A stretch of 64,000 bases of DNA, taken from NCBI GenBank assembly GCA_963709425.1, contig CAVPWG010000005.1, forward strand, positions 124,001-188,000, given 5' to 3'. Source of the DNA: JAICJC01 sp963709425. GTDB taxonomy: Bacteria > Actinomycetota > Thermoleophilia > Gaiellales > JAICJC01. Under the pieces are notes generated by a model. It had not been told where the DNA came from. It saw only the letters and a list, made by a program, of their open reading frames with translations, and searched no databases. Positions 8,190-16,695 of the stretch are shown here, piece after piece (position 1 is the stretch's first letter; each line of letters begins with the position of its first letter). The position numbers and the translations under genes are program-made.

Positions 8190-8195
8190 TAGACT
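8190..8195 (+). promoter_or_regulatory. -10-like TAGACT, leaderless start of the aldo/keto reductase
   Basis: TAGACT followed by six bases and the ATG at 8202; no ribosome-binding sequence intervenes. Divergent from the tRNA promoter about 80 bases away. Confidence 0.5.
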
Positions 8196-8201
8196 CGCCT
8201 G

Positions 8202-9134
8202 ATGCAAACGCGAACGCTGGGCAGCTCGGGGCCCGAGATCTCGGTGGTCGGCTACGGCGCCTGGCAGGCGGGCGGCGCCCACTGGGGCGGCCCCGCGCCC
8301 GACGACGACGTGATCGCGGCGATCCGGGCCGGGCTCGACTCCGGACAGACCTGGATCGACACCGCCGAGGTGTACGGCCGGGGCCGCTCGGAGGAGCTCG
8401 TCGGGCGGGCGGTCGCCGGGCGCCGCGACGAGGTGGTGCTCTTCACGAAGGTGGCGCCCGACGACGAGGGCTCGGGCATCCGGCCAGACGAGATCCGCTC
8501 GGCGATCCAGGGGTCGCTGCGCCGCCTCGGGACCGACCACGTCGACCTCTACCAGGTGCACTGGCCCGACGACCGCATCCCCGTCGAGGAGACATGGGGC
8601 GTGATGGCCGAGCTCGTGGCGGAAGGGCTGGCGCGCCGGATCGGCGTCTCGAACTTCGACCGGGCGCTCGTCGAGCGCTGCCTTCCGATCCATCCGGTCG
8701 CGTCGGTGCAGAACGAGCTGTCGCTGCTCTGTCGGGACGACACCTCCGAGCTCCTGCCGTGGCTCGCCGATCAGGGCATCGGCTACCTGGCGTACTCGCC
8801 GCTCGCGTCCGGGCTCCTCACCGGCAGGATCGCGGCCGACACGACGTTCGCTGACGACGACTGGCGCGCCGACGAGTTCACACCCGACCGGCTCGCCGAG
8901 GTAGTGCCACGGGTCGAGCGGCTGGCGGCGCTCGCCCGGCGGATCGACGTGACGACCGCCGGCCTGGCACTCGCCTGGGTGCTCCATCAGCCGGGCATGA
9001 CGGCCGCCATCTGCGGGACGCTCTCGGCCGCGAACGCCCGCCGGAACTCGGCCGCCGGGGACATCCGGCTCGACCCCGCCGTGGTCGCGGAGGTCGGCGG
9101 GCTCTTTACGGGCGGCGCAGGTCGCCCAGCATGA
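8202..9134 (+). CDS. Aldo/keto reductase, 310 aa
   Basis: An NADPH-dependent oxidoreductase of the TIM-barrel AKR superfamily. The catalytic tetrad is visible: Asp53 and Tyr58 in W-I-D-T-A-E-V-Y-G, Lys83 in L-F-T-K-V and His120 in Y-Q-V-H-W. The R-I-G-V-S-N-F segment near 147 and the C-terminal cofactor region complete the family pattern. Substrate unknown. It is a monocistronic leaderless gene whose last 29 bases overlap, tail to tail, with the small membrane protein gene on the other strand. Confidence 0.93.
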   Translation: MQTRTLGSSGPEISVVGYGAWQAGGAHWGGPAPDDDVIAAIRAGLDSGQTWIDTAEVYGRGRSEELVGRAVAGRRDEVVLFTKVAPDDEGSGIRPDEIRSAIQGSLRRLGTDHVDLYQVHWPDDRIPVEETWGVMAELVAEGLARRIGVSNFDRALVERCLPIHPVASVQNELSLLCRDDTSELLPWLADQGIGYLAYSPLASGLLTGRIAADTTFADDDWRADEFTPDRLAEVVPRVERLAALARRIDVTTAGLALAWVLHQPGMTAAICGTLSAANARRNSAAGDIRLDPAVVAEVGGLFTGGAGRPA

Positions 9135-9483
9135 CGAGCAGCAGGATCACGAGCATGATCCCGCCCACCACGATGGCGATGCCGATGCCGATCGTGATCG
9201 CCGGGACGAGGATCCCGGCGACGGCCTGAGCCGTCACGAGCACCCACACCGGGCGGCGGATCGAGGCCGGGATCCGGTGGCGCAGGTTCAGGTAGGCGAG
9301 CACCGCGACCACGCCGACCAGCATCATCTCGACGGAGAAGCCCCTGGTCCAGGCGAAAATGGCCTCGACGATGCCGAGCACGACCGCGATGCGCAGGCTG
9401 TTCTGTCGCAGCCACCGCGTCGGCGACCGTCGCGGTTCCTGCTCGATGGTCAGTGCGTCGCTGGAAACGTTCCAGGGTGCCAT
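9106..9483 (-). CDS. Small membrane protein, 125 aa
   Basis: After about 28 polar residues the protein has four to five hydrophobic helices, ending with a very hydrophobic I/V/G-rich pair and the charged tail G-D-L-R-R-P. No family recognised. The ATG at 9483 is chosen because a perfect TATAAT (9491-9496) sits seven bases upstream, implying leaderless transcription; that hexamer overlaps the ispE stop codon. The 3' end overlaps the aldo/keto reductase gene by 29 bases in convergent orientation. Confidence 0.75.
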   Translation of the reverse strand: MAPWNVSSDALTIEQEPRRSPTRWLRQNSLRIAVVLGIVEAIFAWTRGFSVEMMLVGVVAVLAYLNLRHRIPASIRRPVWVLVTAQAVAGILVPAITIGIGIAIVVGGIMLVILLLVMLGDLRRP

Positions 9484-9490
9484 GGGGTGA

Positions 9491-9496
9491 ATTATA
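9491..9496 (-). promoter_or_regulatory. Consensus -10 TATAAT spanning the ispE stop codon
   Basis: TATAAT, then seven bases, then the ATG at 9483. The TAA inside the hexamer is the ispE stop. AT-rich hexamers are rare here, which makes the match notable. Confidence 0.6.
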
Positions 9497-10277
9497 CCGG
9501 TGAGGCGGCGATGGCCCCGGCGATCCGGGCGGCCGCCTCCTCGGCGGCGGCGCGGCGCTCGAACAGGCCGAATGCGGTCGGCCCCGACCCCGTGACCTGC
9601 GCCGCCAGCGCCCCCGCATCTCGCAGCGCGGCGAGCGTGCCGGCGACCTCCGGCCGGAGCCCGAGCGCGGCCGGCTCGAGGTCGTTCGCCATGAGGCCGG
9701 CGACATGCGACGTGTTCCGGACGGTGTGCATCCGCCGGATCAGCTCTCCCTCGACGGCCCGGAAGGCGGGGTTCGGCGTGGAGGCCGCGTACACGTCCGC
9801 CGTCGACAGGCCCTCGGCCGACGGAACGATCACGAAGGCGTGCCCGCGTGGGAACTCCGGCAGCGCCTGCACCCGGTCCCCACGCCCCGTGCAGAAGCCG
9901 GTCTCGGCCCCCGTCAGGAAGAACGGGAGGTCGGTGCCGAGGCCGCGTGCGATCTCGTGCAGGTCGTTCGGCATCCGCTCGCCGCGGAGCGCACGAAGCA
10001 CGGCGGCTGCGTCGGAGGAGCCGCCCCCGAGTCCCGACGCCACCGGGATCCGCTTCTCGAGCCGCACGCGGCGGGTCTCGCCCAGCGCGGTGAGCGCGCC
10101 CGCCACGAGCGTGTCGTCGGGGAAGCCCTCGACGACGGTCTCCTCTGCGGGCTCGATCTCGAGGTCGTCGTAGACGTCGATCGCCTGGACGAGCGTCGTC
10201 ACCCGGTGGTAGCCGTCGGGCCGAAGCGGCCCCACCCGCAGGCACAGATTCACCTTGGCGGGAGCGCGCACCTTCAT
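9492..10277 (-). CDS. ispE: 4-diphosphocytidyl-2-C-methyl-D-erythritol kinase, 261 aa
   Basis: Phosphorylates CDP-methylerythritol in the MEP isoprenoid pathway. A GHMP kinase: N-terminal A-P-A-K-V-N-L-C-L with the substrate Lys, the ATP-binding P-V-A-S-G-L-G-G-G-S-S-D-A near residue 100, and a C-terminal V-T-G-S-G-P-T-A-F-G-L-F GHMP motif. Length is slightly short for the family. Start ATG overlaps the rsmA stop by four bases. It is last in the metG-tatD-rsmA-ispE run, a conserved actinobacterial order. Confidence 0.96.
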   Translation of the reverse strand: MKVRAPAKVNLCLRVGPLRPDGYHRVTTLVQAIDVYDDLEIEPAEETVVEGFPDDTLVAGALTALGETRRVRLEKRIPVASGLGGGSSDAAAVLRALRGERMPNDLHEIARGLGTDLPFFLTGAETGFCTGRGDRVQALPEFPRGHAFVIVPSAEGLSTADVYAASTPNPAFRAVEGELIRRMHTVRNTSHVAGLMANDLEPAALGLRPEVAGTLAALRDAGALAAQVTGSGPTAFGLFERRAAAEEAAARIAGAIAASPV

Positions 10278-11062
10278 CTCAGCTCGCGGGCCAGGAGCGC
10301 GAGCCGGTCGGGCGGAAGCTGCTCGGCCCGCAGACCCGCGACCTCGGCGGGCGGCGGCGGGAGGTCGGCGAGGGCGAGGGCGTTCGCGAGCGTCTTTCGG
10401 CGGTGGCCGAACGCCCCATGGATGACCCGGGTCGTCCACTCCCACTCGTCGCCGAAGTCGGCCCCGGGACGGCGGCGGAAGGCCACGAGCGCCGAGTCGA
10501 CGTTGGGCTCGGGCGCGAACACCTTGCGCGACACGGGCCGGCGACCCACCCGCTCGCAGGCCAGCTGGACGAGCACCGACACCGCACCGTAGGCCTTCGT
10601 CCCCGGGCTCGCGAAGAGCCGGTCGGCGATCTCGCGCTGCACCATCACGCAGAAGCGCTCGACCGTCGGCAGGGCCCGGATGATCACCGGCGTGGCCACG
10701 TTGTAGGGCAGGTTCGCCACCAGCACACCGGGTCGCGGGTCGAGCTCGGCCGGGTCGAGCCGAGCCGCGTCGGCCCACACGACGTTCACGTTCCCGGCAT
10801 CGGCAAGCGTGGCGGTGAGCGCCGGCTCGAGCCGGCGGTCGACCTCGACGGCGTGGACGAGGGCGACACGCCGGGCGAGCCAGGCTGTCAGCACGCCGAG
10901 CCCGGCGCCGACCTCGAGCACGACGTCATCGGCCTCCAGGGCCATGAGCCGCCCGGCGACGTCGAGCACGTTGTCGTCGACCAGGAAGTGCTGGCCGAGG
11001 TCGCGGTCGGGGCGAATCCCGAACTCGCGCATCCGCGCCAGCGTCACCTGCGGGCCGCTCAC
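10274..11062 (-). CDS. rsmA: 16S rRNA (adenine1518/1519-N6)-dimethyltransferase, 262 aa
   Basis: KsgA: dimethylates two adjacent adenosines in the 3' terminal helix of 16S rRNA late in 30S assembly. Visible: the SAM-binding E-V-G-A-G-L-G-V-L-T (50-59), the catalytic N-L-P-Y (117-120), and the G-Q-H-F-L-V-D family start near residue 23. Start is a GTG overlapping the tatD stop (GTGA). The C-terminal helical domain is complete. Confidence 0.96.
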   Translation of the reverse strand: MSGPQVTLARMREFGIRPDRDLGQHFLVDDNVLDVAGRLMALEADDVVLEVGAGLGVLTAWLARRVALVHAVEVDRRLEPALTATLADAGNVNVVWADAARLDPAELDPRPGVLVANLPYNVATPVIIRALPTVERFCVMVQREIADRLFASPGTKAYGAVSVLVQLACERVGRRPVSRKVFAPEPNVDSALVAFRRRPGADFGDEWEWTTRVIHGAFGHRRKTLANALALADLPPPPAEVAGLRAEQLPPDRLALLARELR

Positions 11063-11784
11063 AGGCGGAAGACGCGAGTCGCGTTGGCGTCGATCTGCCC
11101 CTCGAGCACGGCCGGGTCGACGCCGCGCTGGCCGGCCAGGGCCTCCAGCGTGCGCATCACGTAGGCCGGCTGGTTCGGACGTCCGCGGTGCGGCGGCGGG
11201 GCCAGGTACGGCGCGTCGGTCTCCGCCAGGATGCGGTCGTCGGGCACGAGCCGGGCGGCCTCGCGGAGGTCGTCGGCCTTGGGATAGGCGACGTTCCCCG
11301 CGAACGACACCAGGTACCCGCGCTCGAGCGCGTCGCCCAGCCGGCCCACCGAGCCGAAGCAGTGCAGGACGACCGGCACTTCGGCGGCCTCGAGCATCGC
11401 AAACGTCTCGTCGTCGGCGGCGCGGGTGTGGATCACCAGCGGCAGGCCGACCTCGTTCGCCAGGTCGATCTGGGCGGCGAACGCCTGCCGCTGGGCGTCG
11501 CGCGGCGCGTAGTCGCGGTAGAAGTCGAGGCCGCACTCGCCGACCGCGACAGCGCGCGGGTGCCCGACCAGCTCCCGCACCGCCGCGGCCGGGTCGGCCA
11601 CCTCGGCGGCCTCGTGTGGATGGATGCCGACCACAGCCCACACGCCCGGAAGGCGCTCCGCGAGCCCGACCGCCTGCTCGCGGCCGATCGTGAGGACGCG
11701 GCTCACGCCGGCCGCGGCCGCGGCGGCGACGACGTCCTCCGGCTCCCCGTCACACATCTCGAGGTGCGCGTGGGTGTCGATCAC
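11059..11784 (-). CDS. tatD: TatD-family metal-dependent DNase, 241 aa
   Basis: A TIM-barrel hydrolase with 3'-5' exonuclease or deoxynucleotidase activity. Metal ligands are all present: His5 and His7 in D-T-H-A-H, Glu83 in G-E-C-G-L-D, His119 in V-I-H-T-R, His141 in L-H-C-F and Asp190 in E-T-D-A-P-Y. Start GTG overlaps the metG stop by four bases and its own stop overlaps rsmA by four, so it is coupled on both sides. Confidence 0.95.
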   Translation of the reverse strand: MIDTHAHLEMCDGEPEDVVAAAAAAGVSRVLTIGREQAVGLAERLPGVWAVVGIHPHEAAEVADPAAAVRELVGHPRAVAVGECGLDFYRDYAPRDAQRQAFAAQIDLANEVGLPLVIHTRAADDETFAMLEAAEVPVVLHCFGSVGRLGDALERGYLVSFAGNVAYPKADDLREAARLVPDDRILAETDAPYLAPPPHRGRPNQPAYVMRTLEALAGQRGVDPAVLEGQIDANATRVFRL

Positions 11785-13283
11785 GCGCCGGTCGGAGCCA
11801 GGCGCGGGAAGAGCGGCGGAGGCTGCTCCACCGCCGTGCCCGCCGCCGTCAGGCCGAGCTCGGCCCGGCCCCAGTCCATCGCGTCGGGATCGCCGATTGC
11901 GGCGAGGATCCGCTCCGAGGCGGTCGGGATGTATGGGTGAAGCAGCACGCCGAGAGCACGCACCGCGTCGGCCAGCGTGTAGAGCGCCGCGTCGAGCTTC
12001 AGGGCGTCGGCCGGCTCGTCGCTCTTGGCGAGCGCCCACGGCGCGGTGTCCTCGACGTAGCGGTTGGCCGCGCGGACAAGTGTCCAGATCTCCTCGAGCG
12101 CGCCGGTGAGGTCGAGCGCGTCGAACCGCTCGGCGACACGCTCGTGCACGGACTCGAGCGCGGTCCTCCCCTCGGGGACTCGGCCGTCGCGGTAGCGCAC
12201 GATCATGGCCGTGGTGCGCGAGACGAGGTTCCCGAGGTCGTTCGCGAGCTCGCCCTCGTAGCGGCGGTCGAGGCCGTCGCGAGTGACGCTCCCGTCCTGC
12301 CCCCACTGCACCTCGCGCAGGACGTAGAACCGCAGCGCGTCGGCGCCGAGGTCGGCGATCACCTGGAGCGGGTCGATGACGTTGCCGAGCGACTTGGACA
12401 TCTTCTGGTCGCCGCTCGTCAGGTACCCGTGGACGAAGAGCTTGGCGGGCGGCTCGTATCCGGCTGCGATGAGGAGCGCCGGCCAGAGGACGCAGTGCAG
12501 GCGCAGGATGTCCTTCCCCAGGAGGTGGGTCGACGGCCAGAACTTGGCGGCCACGTCCTCGCCCACGCCGTACTCGAGGGCGGTGTGGTAGTTGAGGAGC
12601 GCGTCGACCCACACGTAGATCGTCTGCTCGGGCTTCCACGGCAGCGGCACACCCCAGCTCACCGAAGCCCGGCTGACCGAGAGATCGTTCAGGCCGGCCT
12701 CGATCTGCGACCGGGCCTCGTTGTAGCGGGTGCGCGGCACCACGTACTCGGGGTCGCGGTCGTAGAGCTCGAGCAGCCGGTCGGCGAACGCCGACAGGCG
12801 AAAGAACGTGTTCTCCTCCTCGAGCCACTCGACCGGGGTCTTGTGCAGCGGGCAGATGTTCCCCGGCTGCTCCAGGTCGCTCTCGGCGTAGAACTGCTCG
12901 CAGCCGGTGCAGTAGAGGCCGGCGTAGCTGTCCTCGTACAGGTGGCCGGCGTCGCGCAGCCGCACGAGGAACTCTTGCACGCGCCGCTCATGCTCGGGGT
13001 CGGTGGTGCGGATGAAGTAGTCGTTCGTCGCGTTCAGCTTGGCGACCAGATCGCGGAACCGGGCCGAGACCCGATCGCAGAATTCCTTCGGCGTGAGCCC
13101 GGCCTCCTCGGCGGCCCGGGCGACCTTGGCGCCGTGCTCGTCGGTGCCCGTCAGGAAGAAGACCTCCTCGCCGCGCTGGCGGTGGTGACGGGCGAGCACG
13201 TCGGCGGCCACGGTCGTGTACGCGTGGCCCAGATGAGGGTCCGAATTGACGTAGTAGATGGGCGTAGTGACAGAGAACGGCAT
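11781..13283 (-). CDS. metG: Methionyl-tRNA synthetase, 500 aa
   Basis: Charges tRNA-Met. Class I signatures are H-L-G-H (17-20) and K-M-S-K-S (294-298). A zinc knuckle begins C-T-G-C (125-128) and continues with Cys144, as in single-knuckle MetRS. There is no C-terminal tRNA-binding EMAP domain, so this is the short form of about 500 residues. It opens the metG-tatD-rsmA-ispE operon. A six-base A run precedes the ATG and no ribosome-binding sequence is evident. Confidence 0.97.
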   Translation of the reverse strand: MPFSVTTPIYYVNSDPHLGHAYTTVAADVLARHHRQRGEEVFFLTGTDEHGAKVARAAEEAGLTPKEFCDRVSARFRDLVAKLNATNDYFIRTTDPEHERRVQEFLVRLRDAGHLYEDSYAGLYCTGCEQFYAESDLEQPGNICPLHKTPVEWLEEENTFFRLSAFADRLLELYDRDPEYVVPRTRYNEARSQIEAGLNDLSVSRASVSWGVPLPWKPEQTIYVWVDALLNYHTALEYGVGEDVAAKFWPSTHLLGKDILRLHCVLWPALLIAAGYEPPAKLFVHGYLTSGDQKMSKSLGNVIDPLQVIADLGADALRFYVLREVQWGQDGSVTRDGLDRRYEGELANDLGNLVSRTTAMIVRYRDGRVPEGRTALESVHERVAERFDALDLTGALEEIWTLVRAANRYVEDTAPWALAKSDEPADALKLDAALYTLADAVRALGVLLHPYIPTASERILAAIGDPDAMDWGRAELGLTAAGTAVEQPPPLFPRLAPTGA

Positions 13284-13298
13284 GTTTTTTGTAAGGAG

Positions 13299-13329
13299 TT
13301 GTCAGGTCACGCAGTTTCGGGGTTATGCT
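13299..13329 (+). promoter_or_regulatory. Candidate promoter of the AbrB-like regulator (TTGTCA, 19-base spacer, TATGCT)
   Basis: TTGTCA at 13299-13304 and TATGCT at 13324-13329. The spacer is long but both boxes stand out in this GC-rich DNA. The predicted transcript has a leader of about 34 bases carrying a GAGGG ribosome site, so this gene is not leaderless. Confidence 0.4.
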
Positions 13330-13369
13330 GGGTTCCGGGCTCCATCCTAGAAGATGGCGAGGGTCAGAA

Positions 13370-13669
13370 ATGAATGCAGTGAAGCAGCCGACGCGGATAC
13401 GCGCCGGGCAAACCGGAGGGGTCGTCCGCCGCGTTGACGACCTCGGCCGGATCGTGATCCCGGTCGAGATCCGGCGGCGGTTCGGGATCGAGATCCGCGA
13501 CCCGCTGGAGATCAGCGTGCGCGGAGACACCATCGTGCTCTCGAAGCCGCACGATGCGTGCGTGTTCTGCGGTGGGCGGCGTGCGCTCCAGCCGTTCCAC
13601 GACCGGATGGTCTGCGCCTCGTGCCGGACCGAGATGACCGACGACGTGGTCAGCGCCTCGCGCGCGTGA
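13370..13669 (+). CDS. AbrB-like transition-state regulator with C-terminal zinc knuckle, 99 aa
   Basis: Residues 17-58 match the AbrB swapped-hairpin DNA-binding fold (V-V-R-R-V-D-D-L-G-R-I-V-I-P-V-E-I-R-R), very close to Bacillus AbrB/Abh. The tail holds C-V-F-C (64-67) and C-A-S-C (82-85), a probable zinc ribbon in place of the Bacillus oligomerisation domain. ATG at 13370 has GAGGG six bases upstream, better than an upstream ATG at 13325. It is divergent from metG and its last 20 bases overlap rsmI tail to tail. Confidence 0.9.
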   Translation: MNAVKQPTRIRAGQTGGVVRRVDDLGRIVIPVEIRRRFGIEIRDPLEISVRGDTIVLSKPHDACVFCGGRRALQPFHDRMVCASCRTEMTDDVVSASRA

Positions 13670-14466
13670 TCGCGGCATAGAGCTCGTTCCGAGAGTGGCC
13701 GGTGAGCCGCGACGCCAGGGCGGCGGCTCGGCGGCTCCCGACCACCTCGGCGAGCTCTCGGAGCGCGTCGTCGGCGGGGTCGGCCCGGACGCCGGCATCG
13801 GCCGGGGCGAGCACGAGCGTCACCTCGCCCCTGGGGGCGGAGTCGTAGTGCGCTGACAGCTCGGCGACCGTGCCGCGGCGCACGTCCTCGTGCAGCTTGG
13901 TGAGCTCGCGGCACACGGCCGCACGGCGGTCGGCATCGCGGTCGGCGAGCGCCCGCAGCGTCGCGGGAAGCCGGCGCGGCGACTCGAACGCCACGACGGC
14001 GAGTCCCGCCGCGTCGACGCGGTCGAGGAGGGCGGCGAGCCCGGAGGGCGCGCGCGGGAGGAACCCGCAGAAGACGAAGCCGCCGGCCGCCAGGCCCGAC
14101 GCCGCCGCAGCCGTGACGACCGCGGAGGCGCCCGGGAGCACCTCCAGGTGGACGCCCTCGGCAACGGCCGCCGCGACCAGGCGCCCTCCGGGGTCCGACA
14201 CGGTCGGCATGCCGGCATCGGAGACGAGCGCCACCCGCTCCCCCGCCCGCACCCGGGCCAGGAGCGCCGGCGTCCGGGCCGGCCTCGTTGTGCTCGGTGA
14301 GCGACAGCCGCGGCGTGTCGATCCCGAACTGCGTGAGCAGCGTCAGCGTCCGGCGGGTGTCCTCGCACGCGATCACGTCGGCGGATGCGAGCTCCTCGAG
14401 CACCCTGAGCGTCACGTCGTCGAGGTTGCCGATCGGGGTCGGGCAGACGACGAGGGCGCCGCTCAC
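13650..14466 (-). CDS. rsmI: 16S rRNA (cytidine1402-2'-O)-methyltransferase, one-base frame break
   Basis: RsmI methylates C1402 in the ribosomal P site. The N-terminal part (C-P-T-P-I-G-N-L-D-D-V-T, then C-E-D-T-R-R-T and L-T-E-H-N-E-A) reads from a GTG at 14466 that overlaps the ROK kinase stop. Near 14276-14280 the frame must move by +1 to continue into R-A-G-E-R-V-A-L-V-S-D-A-G-M-P and the rest of the domain, ending at 13650. Removing one C from a CCC run restores a normal 271-residue protein. Probably a sequence error rather than a dead gene. Confidence 0.85.
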
Positions 14467-15410
14467 AGGACGAGCGCGGCCGCACCCAGGACGCCGGCGT
14501 CGTTGCCGAGCTCCGCGGCGACGACCTCGACCTCGGCCCACGGCGGCCGCAGCGCCCGCCGGCCGGCCTCGTCCCTGGCGACGCCCAGGACGATCTCGCC
14601 CGCCGCCATGATCCCACCGCCCACGACGACGACATCCGGGTTGAAGATGTTCACGTAGTTCGCGATCCCGACGCCGAGGTGGCGGCCCACGATTGCGAGC
14701 GCGTCGATGCAGTCCTGATCGCCGTCGAGCGCCCCGTCGATCACGAAGCGGGTCTCGATCGATCTCTGCGCGGCGCCTGCGGTTGCGAGCGTCCCTCCCG
14801 GCCGCTCCGCCGCGATCTGGGCGGCCGCCGCGCGAACGCCGGCGGCCGACGCCAGGCTCTCGAGGCAGCCGTGGTTGGGGCAGTGGCCCTGGCACGGCGG
14901 ACCGTTCTCGTCGATCACCATGTGCCCGAGCTCGCCGCCGTAGCCGGTCGAACCGTGGTAGAGCTGCCCGCCGAGCACGATCCCGCCGCCGACACCGGTC
15001 CCGAGCGTCAGCATGATCACGTTGTCGCGGCCCCTGGCCGCCCCGATCCGGGCTTCGGCCAGGCAGGCCACGTTGGCGTCGTTGTCGACCTTCACGGGCA
15101 GGTCGAGGCGCGCGGTCATCTCGGCGACGAACGGAACGTCCGTGATGGGCACGTTGATGGAGTCGGCGACCCGTCCGCTGCGCTGATCGATCTGTGACGG
15201 CAGCCCGAAGCCGACGGCGGCGGCGCCCGAGGCGCCGGCGATCCGCCGCACGAGCTGCTCGATCTCCGTGAGGAGCACTTCCTCATCGGAGATGTCGGTC
15301 GGTGCCGCATCCTGCGCGAGCAGCTCCAGGTCGGCGGAGACAAGCCCGGCCTTCACGGATGTCCCGCCGAGATCCACGCCGACCACCGGTCCGGGGGAGG
15401 AATTCGGCAT
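14463..15410 (-). CDS. ROK-family sugar kinase, probable glucokinase, 315 aa
   Basis: ATP-dependent sugar kinase. Phosphate-1 motif D-L-G-G-T-S-V-K is at residues 13-20; the catalytic Asp is in K-V-D-N-D-A-N-V; the zinc site is C-Q-G-H-C-P-N-H-G-C-L-E, a ROK hallmark. The start at 15410 is preferred over the ATG at 15422 because a TATGGT hexamer lies seven bases before it. Glucokinase is the likeliest activity, but N-acetylmannosamine or other sugars cannot be excluded. Coupled to rsmI downstream by a GTGA overlap. Confidence 0.9.
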   Translation of the reverse strand: MPNSSPGPVVGVDLGGTSVKAGLVSADLELLAQDAAPTDISDEEVLLTEIEQLVRRIAGASGAAAVGFGLPSQIDQRSGRVADSINVPITDVPFVAEMTARLDLPVKVDNDANVACLAEARIGAARGRDNVIMLTLGTGVGGGIVLGGQLYHGSTGYGGELGHMVIDENGPPCQGHCPNHGCLESLASAAGVRAAAAQIAAERPGGTLATAGAAQRSIETRFVIDGALDGDQDCIDALAIVGRHLGVGIANYVNIFNPDVVVVGGGIMAAGEIVLGVARDEAGRRALRPPWAEVEVVAAELGNDAGVLGAAALVL

Positions 15411-15416
15411 CGTGGG

Positions 15417-15423
15417 TACCATA
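15417..15423. promoter_or_regulatory. Symmetric -10 pair serving divergent ROK kinase and LCP genes
   Basis: Minus strand TATGGT (15423 to 15418) is seven bases from the ROK ATG at 15410. Plus strand TACCAT (15417-15422) is eleven bases from the LCP ATG at 15434. The two hexamers overlap by five bases. Confidence 0.4.
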
Positions 15424-15433
15424 AAGCCGCTAG

Positions 15434-16657
15434 ATGCCGCCCGAGTCGAAGCCCTCCAAGCCGTATCGCACCTACCGCGGGGGCCGAGCCGGAGGGAGCG
15501 ACGACGCCGACGCCGCGCGCTTCGACTTCACCGGACGGTCCGCCGGCGCGGCCGCGCCGCCTCGCGCACCGACGCCCGAGGGCCTGCCCGCACCCGACAT
15601 GCGGCCTCCGCGGAAGGCGCTCCCCGGCCGGAGGGTCGCGACGCCTCCGCCTCCCGGCGGCCCCGGCACCGGGCCAGGCTTCTTCCGGCGGCGGTGGCGC
15701 AGGATCCTGGCGATCGCGATCCCGGTGGTCTTCCTGCTCTTCGCGTTCTGGCTCTACCTCGGCTACCGGGCCTTCTCCGACGAGGTCGCCAAGGCGAACA
15801 AGCGGATCGACAAGCGGACCGAGGCCGCGCTCGCGCCGGCGGGCAACATCCTGCGCGACCCGCAGATCAGCCTCGTCATGGGGTCAGACAGCCGGGGCAG
15901 GAGCGCGCTCTCGGGAGCGCGGGCCGACTCGATCCTGCTGGTCCGCACCGACCCCGGCAAGCACCTGATCTCGATGCTCTCGGTCCCGCGCGACCTGTAC
16001 GTCCCGATCCCCGGCCACGGCGAGAACAAGATCAACGCCGCATTCGCGTTCGGCGGCCCGCCGCTTCTGATCCGCACCGTCAACCGGCTCACCGACCTCA
16101 AGGTGAACCACGTCGTGATCGTCGACTTCACCGGGTTCAGGGATCTGATCGACGACCTCGGCGGGATCACGATCGTGAACCCGACCAAGGTCGTGTCGTC
16201 GCAGTCGTTCGACGGGCACGGGTGGCAGTTCGGGAAGGGCCCGATCCACCTCGACGGCCGCCGCGCGCTGGCCTACGCCCGCATCCGGCACACCACCAAC
16301 AGCGCCGACAGCGACATCTCGCGCACCGAGCGCCAGCAGCGCGTTCTCCAGGCGCTCATGCACGAGCTGGTGACCCCGTCGAGCCTCTTCCACCTCCCGT
16401 CCGTCGGCCGCTCGATCGCAAAGCCGCTCGCAACCGACCTCTCGGCCAACGAGCTGCTCGGGATGGGCTGGATCAAGTTCCGATCCGGGCGGACGCTCGA
16501 GTGCCACCTGGGCGGCACGCCGCTCGTGCTGGGAGGGCAGGACGTGCTCCAGTCGAGCGAGCAGAACGCCGCCGTCGTGCAGATGTTCCTGGGAACGTCA
16601 GCCCCGCAGCCGGCGCCGAAGGGGCAGCTGTACGCGCCCGGCTGCACGGTCCACTGA
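15434..16657 (+). CDS. LytR-CpsA-Psr (LCP) family cell-wall glycopolymer ligase, 407 aa
   Basis: LCP enzymes transfer lipid-linked glycopolymers onto peptidoglycan (teichoic acid or arabinogalactan type anchoring). A Pro/Arg-rich cytoplasmic tail (1-88) precedes one membrane helix (91-109). The LCP domain follows, with G-S-D-S-R (150-154), A-D-S-I-L-L-V (Asp165), S-V-P-R-D-L-Y-V (Arg186, Asp187), I-N-A-A-F and a late A-Y-A-R-I-R-H-T. It gives the envelope glycan genes of this window a plausible end point on the wall. Start codons of this and the ROK gene lie about two dozen bases apart. Confidence 0.93.
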   Translation: MPPESKPSKPYRTYRGGRAGGSDDADAARFDFTGRSAGAAAPPRAPTPEGLPAPDMRPPRKALPGRRVATPPPPGGPGTGPGFFRRRWRRILAIAIPVVFLLFAFWLYLGYRAFSDEVAKANKRIDKRTEAALAPAGNILRDPQISLVMGSDSRGRSALSGARADSILLVRTDPGKHLISMLSVPRDLYVPIPGHGENKINAAFAFGGPPLLIRTVNRLTDLKVNHVVIVDFTGFRDLIDDLGGITIVNPTKVVSSQSFDGHGWQFGKGPIHLDGRRALAYARIRHTTNSADSDISRTERQQRVLQALMHELVTPSSLFHLPSVGRSIAKPLATDLSANELLGMGWIKFRSGRTLECHLGGTPLVLGGQDVLQSSEQNAAVVQMFLGTSAPQPAPKGQLYAPGCTVH

Positions 16658-16682
16658 CCGCCGGGCCGCGGGTCTCACGGGC

Positions 16683-16688
16683 TAGACT
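16683..16688 (+). promoter_or_regulatory. -10-like TAGACT upstream of a 25-codon ORF and the PheS-like ligase
   Basis: TAGACT, seven bases, then a GTG at 16696. It is the only promoter-like hexamer seen in the 197-base gap between the LCP gene and the PheS-like ligase. Confidence 0.45.
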
Positions 16689-16695
16689 TCCGCTC

